A stretch of 64,000 nucleotides of DNA, taken from NCBI RefSeq assembly GCF_017654485.1, contig NZ_CP061091.1:331501-395500 (forward strand). Reading direction: 5' to 3'. The stretch is from Roseomonas marmotae (lineage in GTDB: Bacteria; Pseudomonadota; Alphaproteobacteria; Acetobacterales; Acetobacteraceae). Of the stretch, positions 1 through 9,457 are shown piece by piece (within the stretch, counting starts at the first letter, position 1; each line of letters begins with the position of its first letter). Under the pieces are notes generated by a model. It was given only the letters and a program-made list of their open reading frames with translations. It was not told the origin of the DNA and ran no database searches. The translations under genes and the position numbers were made by a program.

Positions 1-467
<467 letters not shown>

Positions 468-783
468 AGTCGGGCGGGGCTCCCCCAAGAGAATGTGATC
501 GCGCGGGCATCCCAGGCTCTGAAGGCCAGTATCGCGACCGAATGTGGCGCAAGCCGGGCCAGATGCAGAACACAACGCGGCATAAGGCAGTTCGGCGCCG
601 AGTGGAACCACGGGTGTTCGGGCAGGCGGCTCCAGTCATCGTATGATCATACCGCAACACATACGTTGACGCGCTTCATGCCGCCGCCCTAGCGTCGCGC
701 CGATGTCGTCCAGGTGAGAGATGGAGCGGCCTCAACCCTCTGGCTACTGCCCCGGCGGACCCCCTCCGGAGGAAAAGCGCCAT
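468..783. other. Intergenic control region between chvI and pckA
   Basis: These 316 bases separate two divergent genes and hold no convincing gene. A perfect 12-bp palindrome GTATGATCATAC lies at 641-652. A TTGACG box at 666-671 could be a -35 element for pckA, but no good -10 follows. The pckA ribosome binding site GGAGGAAAA is at 768-776. Short open frames here overlap each other on both strands and look like chance. Confidence 0.45.
641..652. promoter_or_regulatory. 12-bp perfect palindrome upstream of pckA
   Basis: GTATGATCATAC reads identically on both strands and lies 14 nt before a TTGACG box that could serve pckA. Its position between chvI and pckA suits an operator, possibly for a regulator of gluconeogenesis. 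The binding protein is unknown; the palindrome itself is directly visible. Confidence 0.35.
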
Positions 784-2400
784 ATGGAGACAATCGCGCT
801 GATGACCGCGAATATCGCCGCCCTTGCCGGCACCGGCGTCGCCACGACGGCGGAGCTTCATGCCAATCTGACGGCCCCGGGCCTCTATACCCATGCGCTG
901 CGCCGTGGCGAGGGCCGCCTGTCGGCCGATGGTGCCTTCATCGCCGTCACCGGCCAGCACACCGGCCGTTCCGTCGCCGACAAGTTCGTGGCCGATGACC
1001 CGGAAGTCTCCCAGGAAATCTGGTGGGGCAAGGTCAACCGGAAGCTCGACCCCGCCAAGTTCGAATCCTTCACCGCGGATGTGCGCGCCTGGCTGGGCAC
1101 GCAGAAGGAACTCTTCACCCAGGACCTCTATGCCGGCGCCGATCCCGCGCACCGCATCAAGGTCCGCCTGGTGACGACCAATGCCTGGCACGCGCTCTTC
1201 GCCCGCAACATGTTCATCCGCCCGCCGGTGGAGGATCTGGCCGGGTTCGAGCCGGATTACGTCATCCTGCACGCGCCGGAGATGGAAGCGAAGCCGGAGC
1301 ATGGCGGCCGCCCGGACTCCACCACGCTGATCGCGCTCTCCTTCGCCAGGAAGGTGATCGCCATCGCCGGCACCAGCTATGCCGGCGAGATCAAGAAGTC
1401 GATCTTCACGGTGATGAACTGGCTGCTGCCGGCCAAGGGCGTGCTGCCGATGCACTGCTCCGCCAATGTGGGCAAGGATGGCGACACCGCGCTGTTCTTC
1501 GGCCTCTCCGGCACCGGCAAGACCACGCTGTCTTCCGACCCCGAGCGCGCGCTGATCGGCGATGACGAGCACGGCTGGTCCGACAAGGGCGTCTTCAATT
1601 TCGAGGGCGGCTGCTACGCCAAGGTCATCAAGCTCTCCCAGGAAGCCGAGCCGCAGATCTGGAACGCCTCCCACCGCTTCGGCACGGTGCTGGAGAATGT
1701 CATCGCGGATGAGCGCGGCAATCTCGACCTCGACGACGGCTCGCTGACCGAGAACACCCGCTCCTGCTACCCGATCGAGTTCATCCCGAACACGGCGCCG
1801 GGTGGCATGGCCGGGCTGCCGAAGAACGTGGTGATGCTGACCGCCGATGCCTTCGGCGTGCTGCCGCCGATCGCCAAGCTGACCCCGGCGCAGGCGATGT
1901 ACCACTTCCTCTCCGGCTACACCGCCAAGGTGGCGGGCACCGAGAAGGGCCTGGGCAAGGAGCCGCAGGCCACCTTCTCCACCTGCTTCGGCGCCCCTTT
2001 CCTGCCGCGCCACCCGGAAACCTACGGCAAGATGCTGGCCGAACTGATCGGCAAGCATGGCGCCCAGGTCTGGCTGGTGAACACGGGCTGGACCGGCGGC
2101 AGCTATGGCACGGGCCACCGGATGTCCATCAAGCACACCCGCGCCCTGCTGCGCGCGGCGCTGGATGGCAGCCTGGCCAACGCCACCTTCGTGACGGACC
2201 CGTTCTTCGGCCTCGCCGTGCCGCAGGATGTGCCGGGCGTGCCGGCTGAGGTGCTGAACCCCCGCGAGTCCTGGGCTGACAAGGCGTCCTATGACAAGAC
2301 GGCCAAGCATCTGGTCTCCCTGTTCGAGAAGAACTTCGAGACCTTCGCCAGCGGCGTCAGCGAGGATGTGAAGAAGGCAGCGCTGAAGAGCGCGGCCTGA
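784..2400 (+). CDS. pckA: Phosphoenolpyruvate carboxykinase (ATP)
   Basis: The enzyme converts oxaloacetate and ATP to phosphoenolpyruvate, CO2 and ADP, the entry step of gluconeogenesis in the cytoplasm. The protein has 538 residues, normal for the ATP-dependent family. The nucleotide-binding loop [11 protein letters not shown] lies at residues 240-250, followed by [20 protein letters not shown], which carries the metal-binding acidic residues. The open frame extends back to 721, but the ATG at 784 is chosen because GGAGGAAAA at 768-776 is spaced 7 nt from it. The divergent chvI gene is the usual neighbour. A 13-bp hairpin follows the stop. Confidence 0.97.
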   Translation: METIALMTANIAALAGTGVATTAELHANLTAPGLYTHALRRGEGRLSADGAFIAVTGQHTGRSVADKFVADDPEVSQEIWWGKVNRKLDPAKFESFTADVRAWLGTQKELFTQDLYAGADPAHRIKVRLVTTNAWHALFARNMFIRPPVEDLAGFEPDYVILHAPEMEAKPEHGGRPDSTTLIALSFARKVIAIAGTSYAGEIKKSIFTVMNWLLPAKGVLPMHCSANVGKDGDTALFFGLSGTGKTTLSSDPERALIGDDEHGWSDKGVFNFEGGCYAKVIKLSQEAEPQIWNASHRFGTVLENVIADERGNLDLDDGSLTENTRSCYPIEFIPNTAPGGMAGLPKNVVMLTADAFGVLPPIAKLTPAQAMYHFLSGYTAKVAGTEKGLGKEPQATFSTCFGAPFLPRHPETYGKMLAELIGKHGAQVWLVNTGWTGGSYGTGHRMSIKHTRALLRAALDGSLANATFVTDPFFGLAVPQDVPGVPAEVLNPRESWADKASYDKTAKHLVSLFEKNFETFASGVSEDVKKAALKSAA

Positions 2401-2408
2401 GACCGACC

Positions 2409-2440
2409 TGGCCGGGAGGGGTGACCGCCCCTCCCGGCCA
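2409..2440 (+). terminator. Strong hairpin after pckA
   Basis: Perfect 13-bp arms TGGCCGGGAGGGG (2409-2421) and CCCCTCCCGGCCA (2428-2440) surround a 6-nt loop, starting 9 nt after the pckA stop. There is no T run, so it may work as an L-shaped terminator or 3'-end stabiliser. Confidence 0.6.
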
Positions 2441-2756
2441 CCTCCGGCGGCCATGTTCCCGGACAAGGCGCAGCGCGGTTCGCGCGCCCGGGAGATGACC
2501 GCTGCCTCTGCTCTCCTTCGACGAAGCCGAGTGCCGCCTGCGCGTGAAGCGGGCGCATGGATGCTGGTGGTTGGCTGGCCGATCTGCGCGCCTGGGGGGT
2601 TAAGGCCCGTCCTGGAGCTGCTGGTCCGCCCGAGCTTCCGGCCGCTCCGGTGCCCTTCCTGACCTCCTCCGTCGGGATAACGTGACCGGCGCCTCCTATT
2701 CGCGAGGCCGAGGCCGCGAAGGCGCAGCCGCCGGGCGGGCGGAGCGTTATGAAGCC
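2441..2756. other. Intergenic stretch with a possible decayed reading frame
   Basis: About 316 bases lie between pckA and the MpaB-like gene. Two abutting frames look protein-like: one reads PLLSFDEAECRLRVKR from about 2500 to 2555, and a second, in another frame, starts at ATG 2557 and runs 42 codons to TGA 2683-2685 (WLADLRAWGVKARPG). Together they could be one short gene broken by a frameshift, but no family is recognised. A GTG at 2682 could extend the next gene upstream. Confidence 0.25.
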
Positions 2757-3680
2757 ATGCGCATGAGGTTCTTCCCGCCCCCTTCCGATGCAGGGGCCGG
2801 TGGCACGGGCATGCTGCCCGCCCGGCTTCTGGCGCCTCTGGCGCGGCCGGTGAAGCAGGCCATCGCCGCCGAGGTCGCCGGCATCTTCAACGACCGCGCG
2901 CGCGGCGAGAAGCCTGTGCGGCGGCGCCCTGACGGGCTCTTCGGCCCCCGGACAGTCGCCTGGCGCGTGCATGGTGACGTGGTCGCGATGATGGTGGGCG
3001 GCATCGCCGCTCTGCTGCTGCAGATGCTGCACCCGGCAGTGCTGGCGGGCGTCTGGGACCATTCCAACTTCCGCGCCGATATGCATGGCCGCCTGCGCCG
3101 CACCGCGCGCTTCATCGCCCTGACCACCTATGGCGGGCGGGAGGAGGCGGAAGCGGTGATCGCCCGTGTCCGCGCCATCCATGAGCGGGTGACTGGCCAC
3201 CTGGCCGATGGCAGCCCCTATGCCGCCAGCGACCCCGCCCTGCTGAGCTGGGTGCATGTGACGGAGACCACCTGCTTCCTGGAGAGTTGGATCCGCTATG
3301 CCGAGCCAGACATGCCCCTGGCGGACCAGGACCGTTATTTTACCGAGGTGGCCCAGGTCGCCGAGGCGCTGGGCGCCGCTCCGGTGCCGCACAGCCGGCT
3401 GGAGGCACAGCGGCTGATGGCTGCCATGCGGCCAGAGCTGCTCTGCGATGCCCGCACGCGGGAGGTAGCGGGGCTGGTGCTGAACCGGCGCGCCTCCAAC
3501 CGCCTGATCGAGCCCTTGCAGAACCTGACCATGGAAGCGGCGATCGACCTGCTGCCGGGCTGGGCGCGCCGTATGCACGGGCTGCCCGCGCCGGGGCTGC
3601 GCCTGCCGCTGATCCGCGCCGGCACGCGGAGCATGGCCCGCACCCTGCGCTGGAGCTTCGAGCGGCCGGTGGGGAGCTGA
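2757..3680 (+). CDS. MpaB-like oxygenase (DUF2236 family)
   Basis: The 307-residue protein belongs to the DUF2236/MpaB family of haem-containing oxygenases related to latex-clearing proteins. The diagnostic stretch runs from LLLQMLHPAVLAGVWDHSNF to RFIALTTYGG, followed by RAIHERVTG and SWVHVTETTCFLESW, which carry the conserved histidines. The start is uncertain: a GTG at 2682 is in frame, but the ATG at 2757 is preferred because the family begins close to this point and GGAG at 2741-2744 lies before it. ATG 2763 is also possible. There is no signal peptide. The substrate is unknown. Confidence 0.75.
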   Translation: MRMRFFPPPSDAGAGGTGMLPARLLAPLARPVKQAIAAEVAGIFNDRARGEKPVRRRPDGLFGPRTVAWRVHGDVVAMMVGGIAALLLQMLHPAVLAGVWDHSNFRADMHGRLRRTARFIALTTYGGREEAEAVIARVRAIHERVTGHLADGSPYAASDPALLSWVHVTETTCFLESWIRYAEPDMPLADQDRYFTEVAQVAEALGAAPVPHSRLEAQRLMAAMRPELLCDARTREVAGLVLNRRASNRLIEPLQNLTMEAAIDLLPGWARRMHGLPAPGLRLPLIRAGTRSMARTLRWSFERPVGS

Positions 3681-3746
3681 CCCTGGGTTTCTCTTGGTAA
3701 AAAAATTTGACTGGCCTTGGGCCGGATCGGCCCGATATGCTCCGCC

Positions 3747-4940
3747 ATGGAACAGTTCACTAGCCTCTCCCCGGCCACGGCGCTCAAGACCGATATTCAT
3801 ACCCACCTGACCGGCGCGCCACGTTCCGCTGAACTCATCCGACTGGGATTGCTGCACGACCTGCCATACCCGGCGGCCATGCTGCGGCTGGCCGGCATCC
3901 CCCTGCCAGACGGCATCCGGCTGGTCGAGGAGGATACCCGCATCCTGCCGGGCGGGATCGCCGCCCCGGCGCGTGGCTCGCCCATGATTCCCCTCCGCTC
4001 GCTGCCCCCGCGCAGCCTCGCCCTGCTGGAAGCGGCGATGGAAATGCCCCGGCGGCCCGCCGATGGCAGCGGCCCCGACCCCTTCCTGCTGCTGGAGCGC
4101 GCCTATTCCGTGCGGCGTCCCCTCGGCGCCCATCCGGCGCTGCTGGCGGGCATCCTGGAATCGGTCGCGGCGGATGCCCGGCAGGACGGCGTGCGGCATA
4201 TCGAGCTCAGCGCCAGCGCGCCGCTGACGGAAGATGGGGAAGCCTGGATGCAGGCGGCGGAGCGGGCGGCCCGCGCCACCCTGGCTTCGCAGGGGGTGCG
4301 TATCCTTTTCCTTGCCACCGTGAACCGCCACGCCCCGCCCGAGGCTATCACCCGCGCCCTCGCCCGGCTTGATGAGATGATGGCCGGGCATCCCCTCCTG
4401 GCCGGCCTCGACATCGCTGGGCACGAGACCAACCCGACAGGCGACTTCATGCCGGCGGTGGCGGCCTGGGCCGCGACGCGCGTCCGGCAGGGGCTGCCGG
4501 CCATCGTCCGGGTCCATGCGGGGGAGACGCCCTGCCACCCCGGCAATGTCCGCATGGCCCTGGAAGGCTTCCGCGAGGCGGGGCTGCCACCCGGCATGGG
4601 GCGGATCGGGCATGCGCTCTACGGCGTCGGGCGGCGGGAGGTGGCGCTGGCGCGGGAGATCGGCGCCGTCGTGGAAATGGGCATCGGCTCCAACCGCGCG
4701 CTGGGCTATCGCAGCGGGCCGGGGCGCAGCGGCGGCGGCGGGCGGCTGGCGCGGCTGATCTCGGCGGGGGTGCCGACGGTGCTGGGCACCGATGGGCACG
4801 GGATCTACGGCACCTCCCCCGCGCGGGAAGCGGTGCGGGCGCTGCGGGATGGCGCCAGCGCGGCGGTGATGGCCGAGGTGGCGCGGCATGAGGCGGACCA
4901 CCTGCGGCGGGTGGCGGCGGCCTTTCCGGCTGTGGCCTGA
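3747..4940 (+). CDS. Adenosine-deaminase-like metal-dependent hydrolase
   Basis: This is a 397-residue amidohydrolase of the adenosine/AMP deaminase superfamily, expected to deaminate a purine or related base. The metal-binding pair H18 and H20 lies in TDIHTHLTG. The catalytic HAGE motif is at residues 257-260 and a GHALYG motif follows. The final metal ligand lies in LGTDGHGIYGTS, whereas true adenosine deaminases usually have TDDP there. This divergence and the extra length make the substrate uncertain. The open frame reaches back to 3717, but ATG 3747 matches the family N-terminus. The gene converges on argG across a shared hairpin. Confidence 0.72.
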   Translation: MEQFTSLSPATALKTDIHTHLTGAPRSAELIRLGLLHDLPYPAAMLRLAGIPLPDGIRLVEEDTRILPGGIAAPARGSPMIPLRSLPPRSLALLEAAMEMPRRPADGSGPDPFLLLERAYSVRRPLGAHPALLAGILESVAADARQDGVRHIELSASAPLTEDGEAWMQAAERAARATLASQGVRILFLATVNRHAPPEAITRALARLDEMMAGHPLLAGLDIAGHETNPTGDFMPAVAAWAATRVRQGLPAIVRVHAGETPCHPGNVRMALEGFREAGLPPGMGRIGHALYGVGRREVALAREIGAVVEMGIGSNRALGYRSGPGRSGGGGRLARLISAGVPTVLGTDGHGIYGTSPAREAVRALRDGASAAVMAEVARHEADHLRRVAAAFPAVA

Positions 4941-4950
4941 CAAGGAAAGG

Positions 4951-4989
4951 GCCGGGGGAAGGAATTCCCCCGGCACCCCCATCTTTTTT
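4951..4989. terminator. Terminator between the deaminase-like gene and argG
   Basis: Arms GCCGGGGGAA (4951-4960) and TTCCCCCGGC (4965-4974) enclose a GGAA loop, and a run of six T lies at 4984-4989. It can serve the plus-strand gene and, from the opposite side, argG. Confidence 0.7.
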
Positions 4990-5051
4990 CTGCGGTTTCG
5001 GACCGTGGTGTGCGGTCCTGGGGGGAGAGGCTGTGCTCTCCCCCGCGCGGG

Positions 5052-6287
<1,236 letters not shown>

Positions 6288-6360
6288 TGCGCCGGGTTCC
6301 TTTTCCCAAGGGGAGAATTCCGCGTGGGTTTGCCGCAGGCGCGCGGTGCGAGCAAGGCGG

Positions 6361-6927
6361 TCATACCCATGCCAGACGCACGGAACGCGGGATACTGGCC
6401 CGGCCGAGGGCATTGCGGGCCAGGCGGAGGAGGCTGCGGAGGGCATCCGGCGCCCAACGGGGGTTGAGCGGCAGGCGGTGGAGGGTTTCGGACAAAAGGG
6501 GGTCCGGCAGCAGCCAGGGCGGGCCGTTCAGGGCCGCGCGCAGGTTGAGGCGGCGGATGAGGACCAGCAGCGGCAGGCCACCCAGGCGCGCGGCGCGGCG
6601 GCAGGCGCGGCAAATGCTGTGTTCCAGCGCCCTCAGCGGGTGGCCCAGCGGGGCGGCGGCGAGGGCGCGCAGCAGGCGGTGCCAGAAGCCATCATGCACC
6701 AGGCGGCGGAAGAAGCGAGCGACGGTTTCGGGGCGGCCGAAGCGTTCCGGCAGGTACTTCCACGGGTCGCCGGGCTGGTGGGCGAGGTGGAAGATGGCGT
6801 CCAGGCGCTGGCGGAGGTCCGCCGTGCGGCGTCCTTGGGGTGCAAGAGTCGGGAGAAAGGGTTGGAGGGCGGTCCAGGCGGGATCAGAGAGCGGGGTCCA
6901 GCGGGTAAAGATGGTGAGGCTGGACAT
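6361..6927 (-). CDS. Solitary DUF4096 (IS5-type transposase N-terminal domain) protein
   Basis: The 188-residue protein resembles only the N-terminal domain of IS4/IS5-type transposases: [14 protein letters not shown] at residues 13-26 (counted from ATG 6927), then [27 protein letters not shown] and [18 protein letters not shown]. The downstream DDE catalytic half is absent, and the rest is an arginine- and leucine-rich tail unlike a transposase. It could be a degraded insertion sequence or a domesticated DNA-binding protein. ATG 6927 is preferred over GTG 6936 because GGAG lies 8 nt upstream. Its GC-rich codon use matches the host. It has its own good promoter and precedes argG. Confidence 0.6.
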   Translation of the reverse strand: MSSLTIFTRWTPLSDPAWTALQPFLPTLAPQGRRTADLRQRLDAIFHLAHQPGDPWKYLPERFGRPETVARFFRRLVHDGFWHRLLRALAAAPLGHPLRALEHSICRACRRAARLGGLPLLVLIRRLNLRAALNGPPWLLPDPLLSETLHRLPLNPRWAPDALRSLLRLARNALGRASIPRSVRLAWV

Positions 6928-6952
6928 TAGGCTCACTCCGACGGGGCGAACA

Positions 6953-6982
6953 AGGGTATGAGGAATTTATTCCTTTTGTCAA
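6953..6982 (-). promoter_or_regulatory. Sigma-70-like promoter of the DUF4096-argG unit with a dyad in the spacer
   Basis: On the minus strand a perfect -35 box TTGACA (6982-6977) and a -10-like TACCCT (6958-6953) are 18 nt apart. The spacer holds a perfect dyad AGGAATTTATTCCT (6961-6974), well placed to bind a repressor. The start codon at 6927 is about 25 nt downstream of the -10. Confidence 0.55.
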
Positions 6983-7274
6983 GGATTAGCAAGCTTTCGG
7001 AGCCTCTGCTCAGGTCCACTCTGCGCCCTTCCTAGACACCTAAGGTGGTCATAGCAGCACCAGAAGCGGGCTCATCAGCCGATGAGTAAGTTAGACTAAA
7101 AGGTAAAGGCGGCCTGTGCGATGTCTGCTACCCTTTCTCAATTAATGAATATTAGATATAACTCTGATCCACATTTATTTCTACTTTGGCTCCCACAGTA
7201 AAAAAATCTATCTTAATTTTAGCTCATCTTACAATGCCGTTCGACTTTCTGTTTAACGTGAAAATAGAGTATCA
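6983..7274. other. Left flank of an AT-rich accessory island, no gene seen
   Basis: About 290 bases with marked A/T runs (for example around 7140-7220) contrast with the GC-rich DNA to the left. No open frame of note is present on either strand. The change of composition begins near 6960-6990 and marks the left edge of transferred DNA. No direct-repeat attachment site or clear terminator for the leftward gene ending at 7275 was found. Confidence 0.5.
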
Positions 7275-8903
7275 TCAAAGCAGTTCGAAAAATTTGATGG
7301 GCGATTGACCCCTAACTAACCCGTTAATCAAAGGGTTTTCCTCCATATAGTCACCTCGTTTGCGAGAGAAGAGGTGATCCATCCAGAAGATCGATTCGTA
7401 AACATCGAATGCCTCCGGCGCCGTTATCTTATATTTCGCGGGAGCAGGGTGCCCACCTTTGAGGTAGGTATCGCCCTCCATAAGAGCCTTAGCTGTAGCT
7501 ACAGGCTTCCCGTTTTGCATATGAAAGCGGATCGGCGTAACTCCGATTCTTTGATTGCTATCAGTAACACTCCAGCCAAACCCATGGAAATGCATGAGTG
7601 CATGGGGAAGAGGTAGCTCGCGTTGCTCGTACGTGACAAACAACTCAGGATTTAAGTACATCTCAGGGTGGGAGAGAAACCTACTAACGGCCAACGCCTG
7701 CCAAGCTAGGAATTGCTGTAGGAATTTTGACAGATTCTTCATCTGTGCGGAATCGCGAAGAGAATTCCAAGTTTGCGATATGGATGCCTCAACTGAGTGC
7801 GCAAAGCGAAGATTTTGATACACCATTTCCTCAAGATTCGCTTTGATGGTTCTTCCCGTAAGGGCGGATTCCCAGTCGTCGAGAGTGTTCAAGCCGATGG
7901 CGTCCTCCTTGGGAAAGCCTCGTTGCTGGAGTTTAGAGTAGAGCCAGTCCAGGCGAATCGAAGGATGAAATGACCAATCCGCCTCCTCGAATTCGCGAAC
8001 TGGCTTTTGGCGTGGTGGTGAGGGTCCAAGCAACGACCAAACTGAAGCCGCGGTCGGACCAACCAGCATTCGTTTTTCGTTCGCAAACCAGCCACTTACG
8101 ATTTGAAGCAAAGCGTTTGAGTAAGTAGTTTTACCCCTTATAAAAGAGGCCAACAAATCTCGAGATGCCTTATGAGAATGCATCTGTGCAGCGGCTATGA
8201 GTTGCACGTTTATTGCGGGAATTTCAAAGATTTCCCACGGTTCCGCGTGGACAATCTTTGTTCTGGCAGGTCTGGAGGACCAGCAGTCAATTGTGTCGTA
8301 GACATCTTTTATAATTACAAGGTAAAGTTCTATTTCGGCTCTCGCCGAATCATTATAACCACCTCCAGGTGCATCTATGCTTGCTTGGGAAAGAAATTCC
8401 GCCAGAGTTTTCTCCGGGTCAGGATGCCATTCGAAAGCCCCTGAACTCGGAGTCTGCGCAAGATTTGGGATAACTGGCATGGGAACTGTCCGAACTGGAT
8501 GTTCGTTCCCAATTAAGAAGGCCGCAAAGGGGTCCATATCTTTGCGGGTGTTCGGTGGCATTTCAAGCCATCGACACAGAGGCACCGGGAATATGTTGCT
8601 TCCGGACAATACAGCTAGCGGAACCAAACTCGGCAACAATCGAGTGAAATTCAAATATGCAGAAATTTTCTTTCTGAGGAGTGATGAGTAGTATGGGCTA
8701 AGTAAGCTGTCCCAAAAATGACGATTTTCATGCTCAAACACCGTAGATGTAATCAGCCGTTCTAAATAATCCTTACCGCCTCTGGCTTTGCGGGCAGCCG
8801 GGTCTGTATAACAGTCCATAAAATAGTGTAGAGAGGCGGCATCAGAAAAATGGAACTGTAGCCCCAAAAATCGCGGATCCACACCTCCCTTCGGCGCCCT
8901 CAT
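7275..8903 (-). CDS. Unknown protein with HExxH metal-binding motif, candidate effector of a conflict cassette
   Basis: The 542-residue protein belongs to no family recognised here. The clearest feature is H58-E59-N60-R61-H62 in VFEHENRHFWDSLLSP, an HExxH motif typical of zinc metalloproteases, followed by D65. A third metal ligand could not be assigned. There is no signal peptide or clear membrane segment, so a cytoplasmic role is likely. Codon use is AT-rich and unlike the neighbours, indicating transfer. It lies 147 bp downstream of a small EACC1-like gene in the same orientation, with structured DNA between. ATG 8903 has only a weak ribosome binding site, and stops lie upstream in frame. 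The effector role is inferred from motif and layout. Confidence 0.6.
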   Translation of the reverse strand: MRAPKGGVDPRFLGLQFHFSDAASLHYFMDCYTDPAARKARGGKDYLERLITSTVFEHENRHFWDSLLSPYYSSLLRKKISAYLNFTRLLPSLVPLAVLSGSNIFPVPLCRWLEMPPNTRKDMDPFAAFLIGNEHPVRTVPMPVIPNLAQTPSSGAFEWHPDPEKTLAEFLSQASIDAPGGGYNDSARAEIELYLVIIKDVYDTIDCWSSRPARTKIVHAEPWEIFEIPAINVQLIAAAQMHSHKASRDLLASFIRGKTTYSNALLQIVSGWFANEKRMLVGPTAASVWSLLGPSPPRQKPVREFEEADWSFHPSIRLDWLYSKLQQRGFPKEDAIGLNTLDDWESALTGRTIKANLEEMVYQNLRFAHSVEASISQTWNSLRDSAQMKNLSKFLQQFLAWQALAVSRFLSHPEMYLNPELFVTYEQRELPLPHALMHFHGFGWSVTDSNQRIGVTPIRFHMQNGKPVATAKALMEGDTYLKGGHPAPAKYKITAPEAFDVYESIFWMDHLFSRKRGDYMEENPLINGLVRGQSPIKFFELL

Positions 8904-8944
8904 GCTATTTAGAGGATACTGTTCAACATTTCTTTCACCTCATG

Positions 8945-8961
8945 CTCAGTCAACGACTGAG
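8945..8961 (-). promoter_or_regulatory. Small stem-loop in the leader of the HExxH gene
   Basis: CTCAGTC (8945-8951) and GACTGAG (8955-8961) form a perfect 7-bp stem with a 3-nt loop, 41 nt before the ATG of the HExxH gene. Next to it a short frame in a different phase (…SQSLTEHEVKEMLNSIL) ends with TAA five bases before that ATG and could couple translation. Confidence 0.4.
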
Positions 8962-8967
8962 AATACT

Positions 8968-9086
8968 CTAGAGGCTGTTATGAACCACTCATAACATGCT
9001 GGATCTGCTCGGCCTTCCGCAGGTAGGTCCGCTGGGGAAGGCCAGCAAAATCAGTTCTCTAGCACCAGGTTCATAACAGCCTCTAG
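8968..9086. repeat. Nested and competing inverted repeats bridging the two cassette genes
   Basis: A perfect 19-bp inverted repeat has CTAGAGGCTGTTATGAACC at 8968-8986 and its complement at 9068-9086; the second arm encodes the C-terminus (LEAVMNL) of the EACC1-like protein. Inside lies a second pair, GGCCTTCC (9011-9018) with GGAAGGCC (9036-9043), extended by TGCT/AGCA. A third pair, GTTATGA (8977-8983) with TCATAAC (8989-8995), uses part of the outer left arm. The outer and local stems therefore exclude each other, an arrangement like an attenuator spanning the stop codon at 9051-9053. Confidence 0.7.
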
Positions 9087-9383
9087 CTTCACCATTCCCT
9101 TAGGCGTCTTGATCGTCATCATAACCTTCGGATTTTCACGGGCAGCTCCTCTTATGTAGTTGAAGAGATACTTCGGCGCAGAAGCGAGCCAGACTCCGCT
9201 GCGTACCACCGCCAGAATAGCTGCAAGGTCCCCTAAAGTCGGATCGAAATTGAGAGTATCTCCTTCGTCCAAACTTTCTCCCGTGCGCACAGGTCCTTCA
9301 CTCTGCGACTGCATAAACTCCATGATGCTGCTGAGAGTGGCTTCATTACTGGTAATCTTAACCTGAATCGGAAAATCTGCCAT
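9051..9383 (-). CDS. EACC1-like small protein (effector-associated constant component), candidate
   Basis: The 110-residue protein starts with a strand-helix unit (PIQVKITSNEATLSSIMEFM), has a central long helix (LGDLAAILAVVRSGVWLASAP, then KYLFNYIRGAA) and ends with strands (KVMMTIKTPKGMVKLEA). This order resembles EACC1 proteins described by Aravind and co-workers next to variable effector genes. Sequence similarity is weak and judged by eye, so the family call is tentative. It is the first gene of a two-gene unit with the HExxH protein. Codon use is AT-rich. ATG 9383 has GGGG upstream. An insertion sequence ends 20 bp before the start codon, so its natural promoter has been displaced. Confidence 0.45.
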   Translation of the reverse strand: MADFPIQVKITSNEATLSSIMEFMQSQSEGPVRTGESLDEGDTLNFDPTLGDLAAILAVVRSGVWLASAPKYLFNYIRGAARENPKVMMTIKTPKGMVKLEAVMNLVLEN

Positions 9384-9403
9384 TTAGGGTACCCCAGATC
9401 TGA

Positions 9404-9420
9404 GAGCCCGTTTGAGAATG
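9404..9420 (+). repeat. Left terminal inverted repeat of the IS element
   Basis: GAGCCCGTTTGAGAATG pairs perfectly with 10290-10306 and is preceded by the TGA target duplication. Confidence 0.93.
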
Positions 9421-9457
9421 CTGCGGGTGAGGTGTTCAGGCGTCCTCGCGTGCCCAG

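Noticed and set aside
2289..4982. Very long minus-strand open frame opposite pckA, MpaB and the deaminase-like gene
   Set aside because: It is the antisense shadow of three well-identified genes, is rich in Arg, Pro and Gly and has no family signature. High GC makes such long frames common.
7130..7274. A rho-independent terminator downstream of the HExxH gene
   Set aside because: The stretch is AT-rich with A and T runs, but no convincing GC stem precedes a T run on the minus strand.
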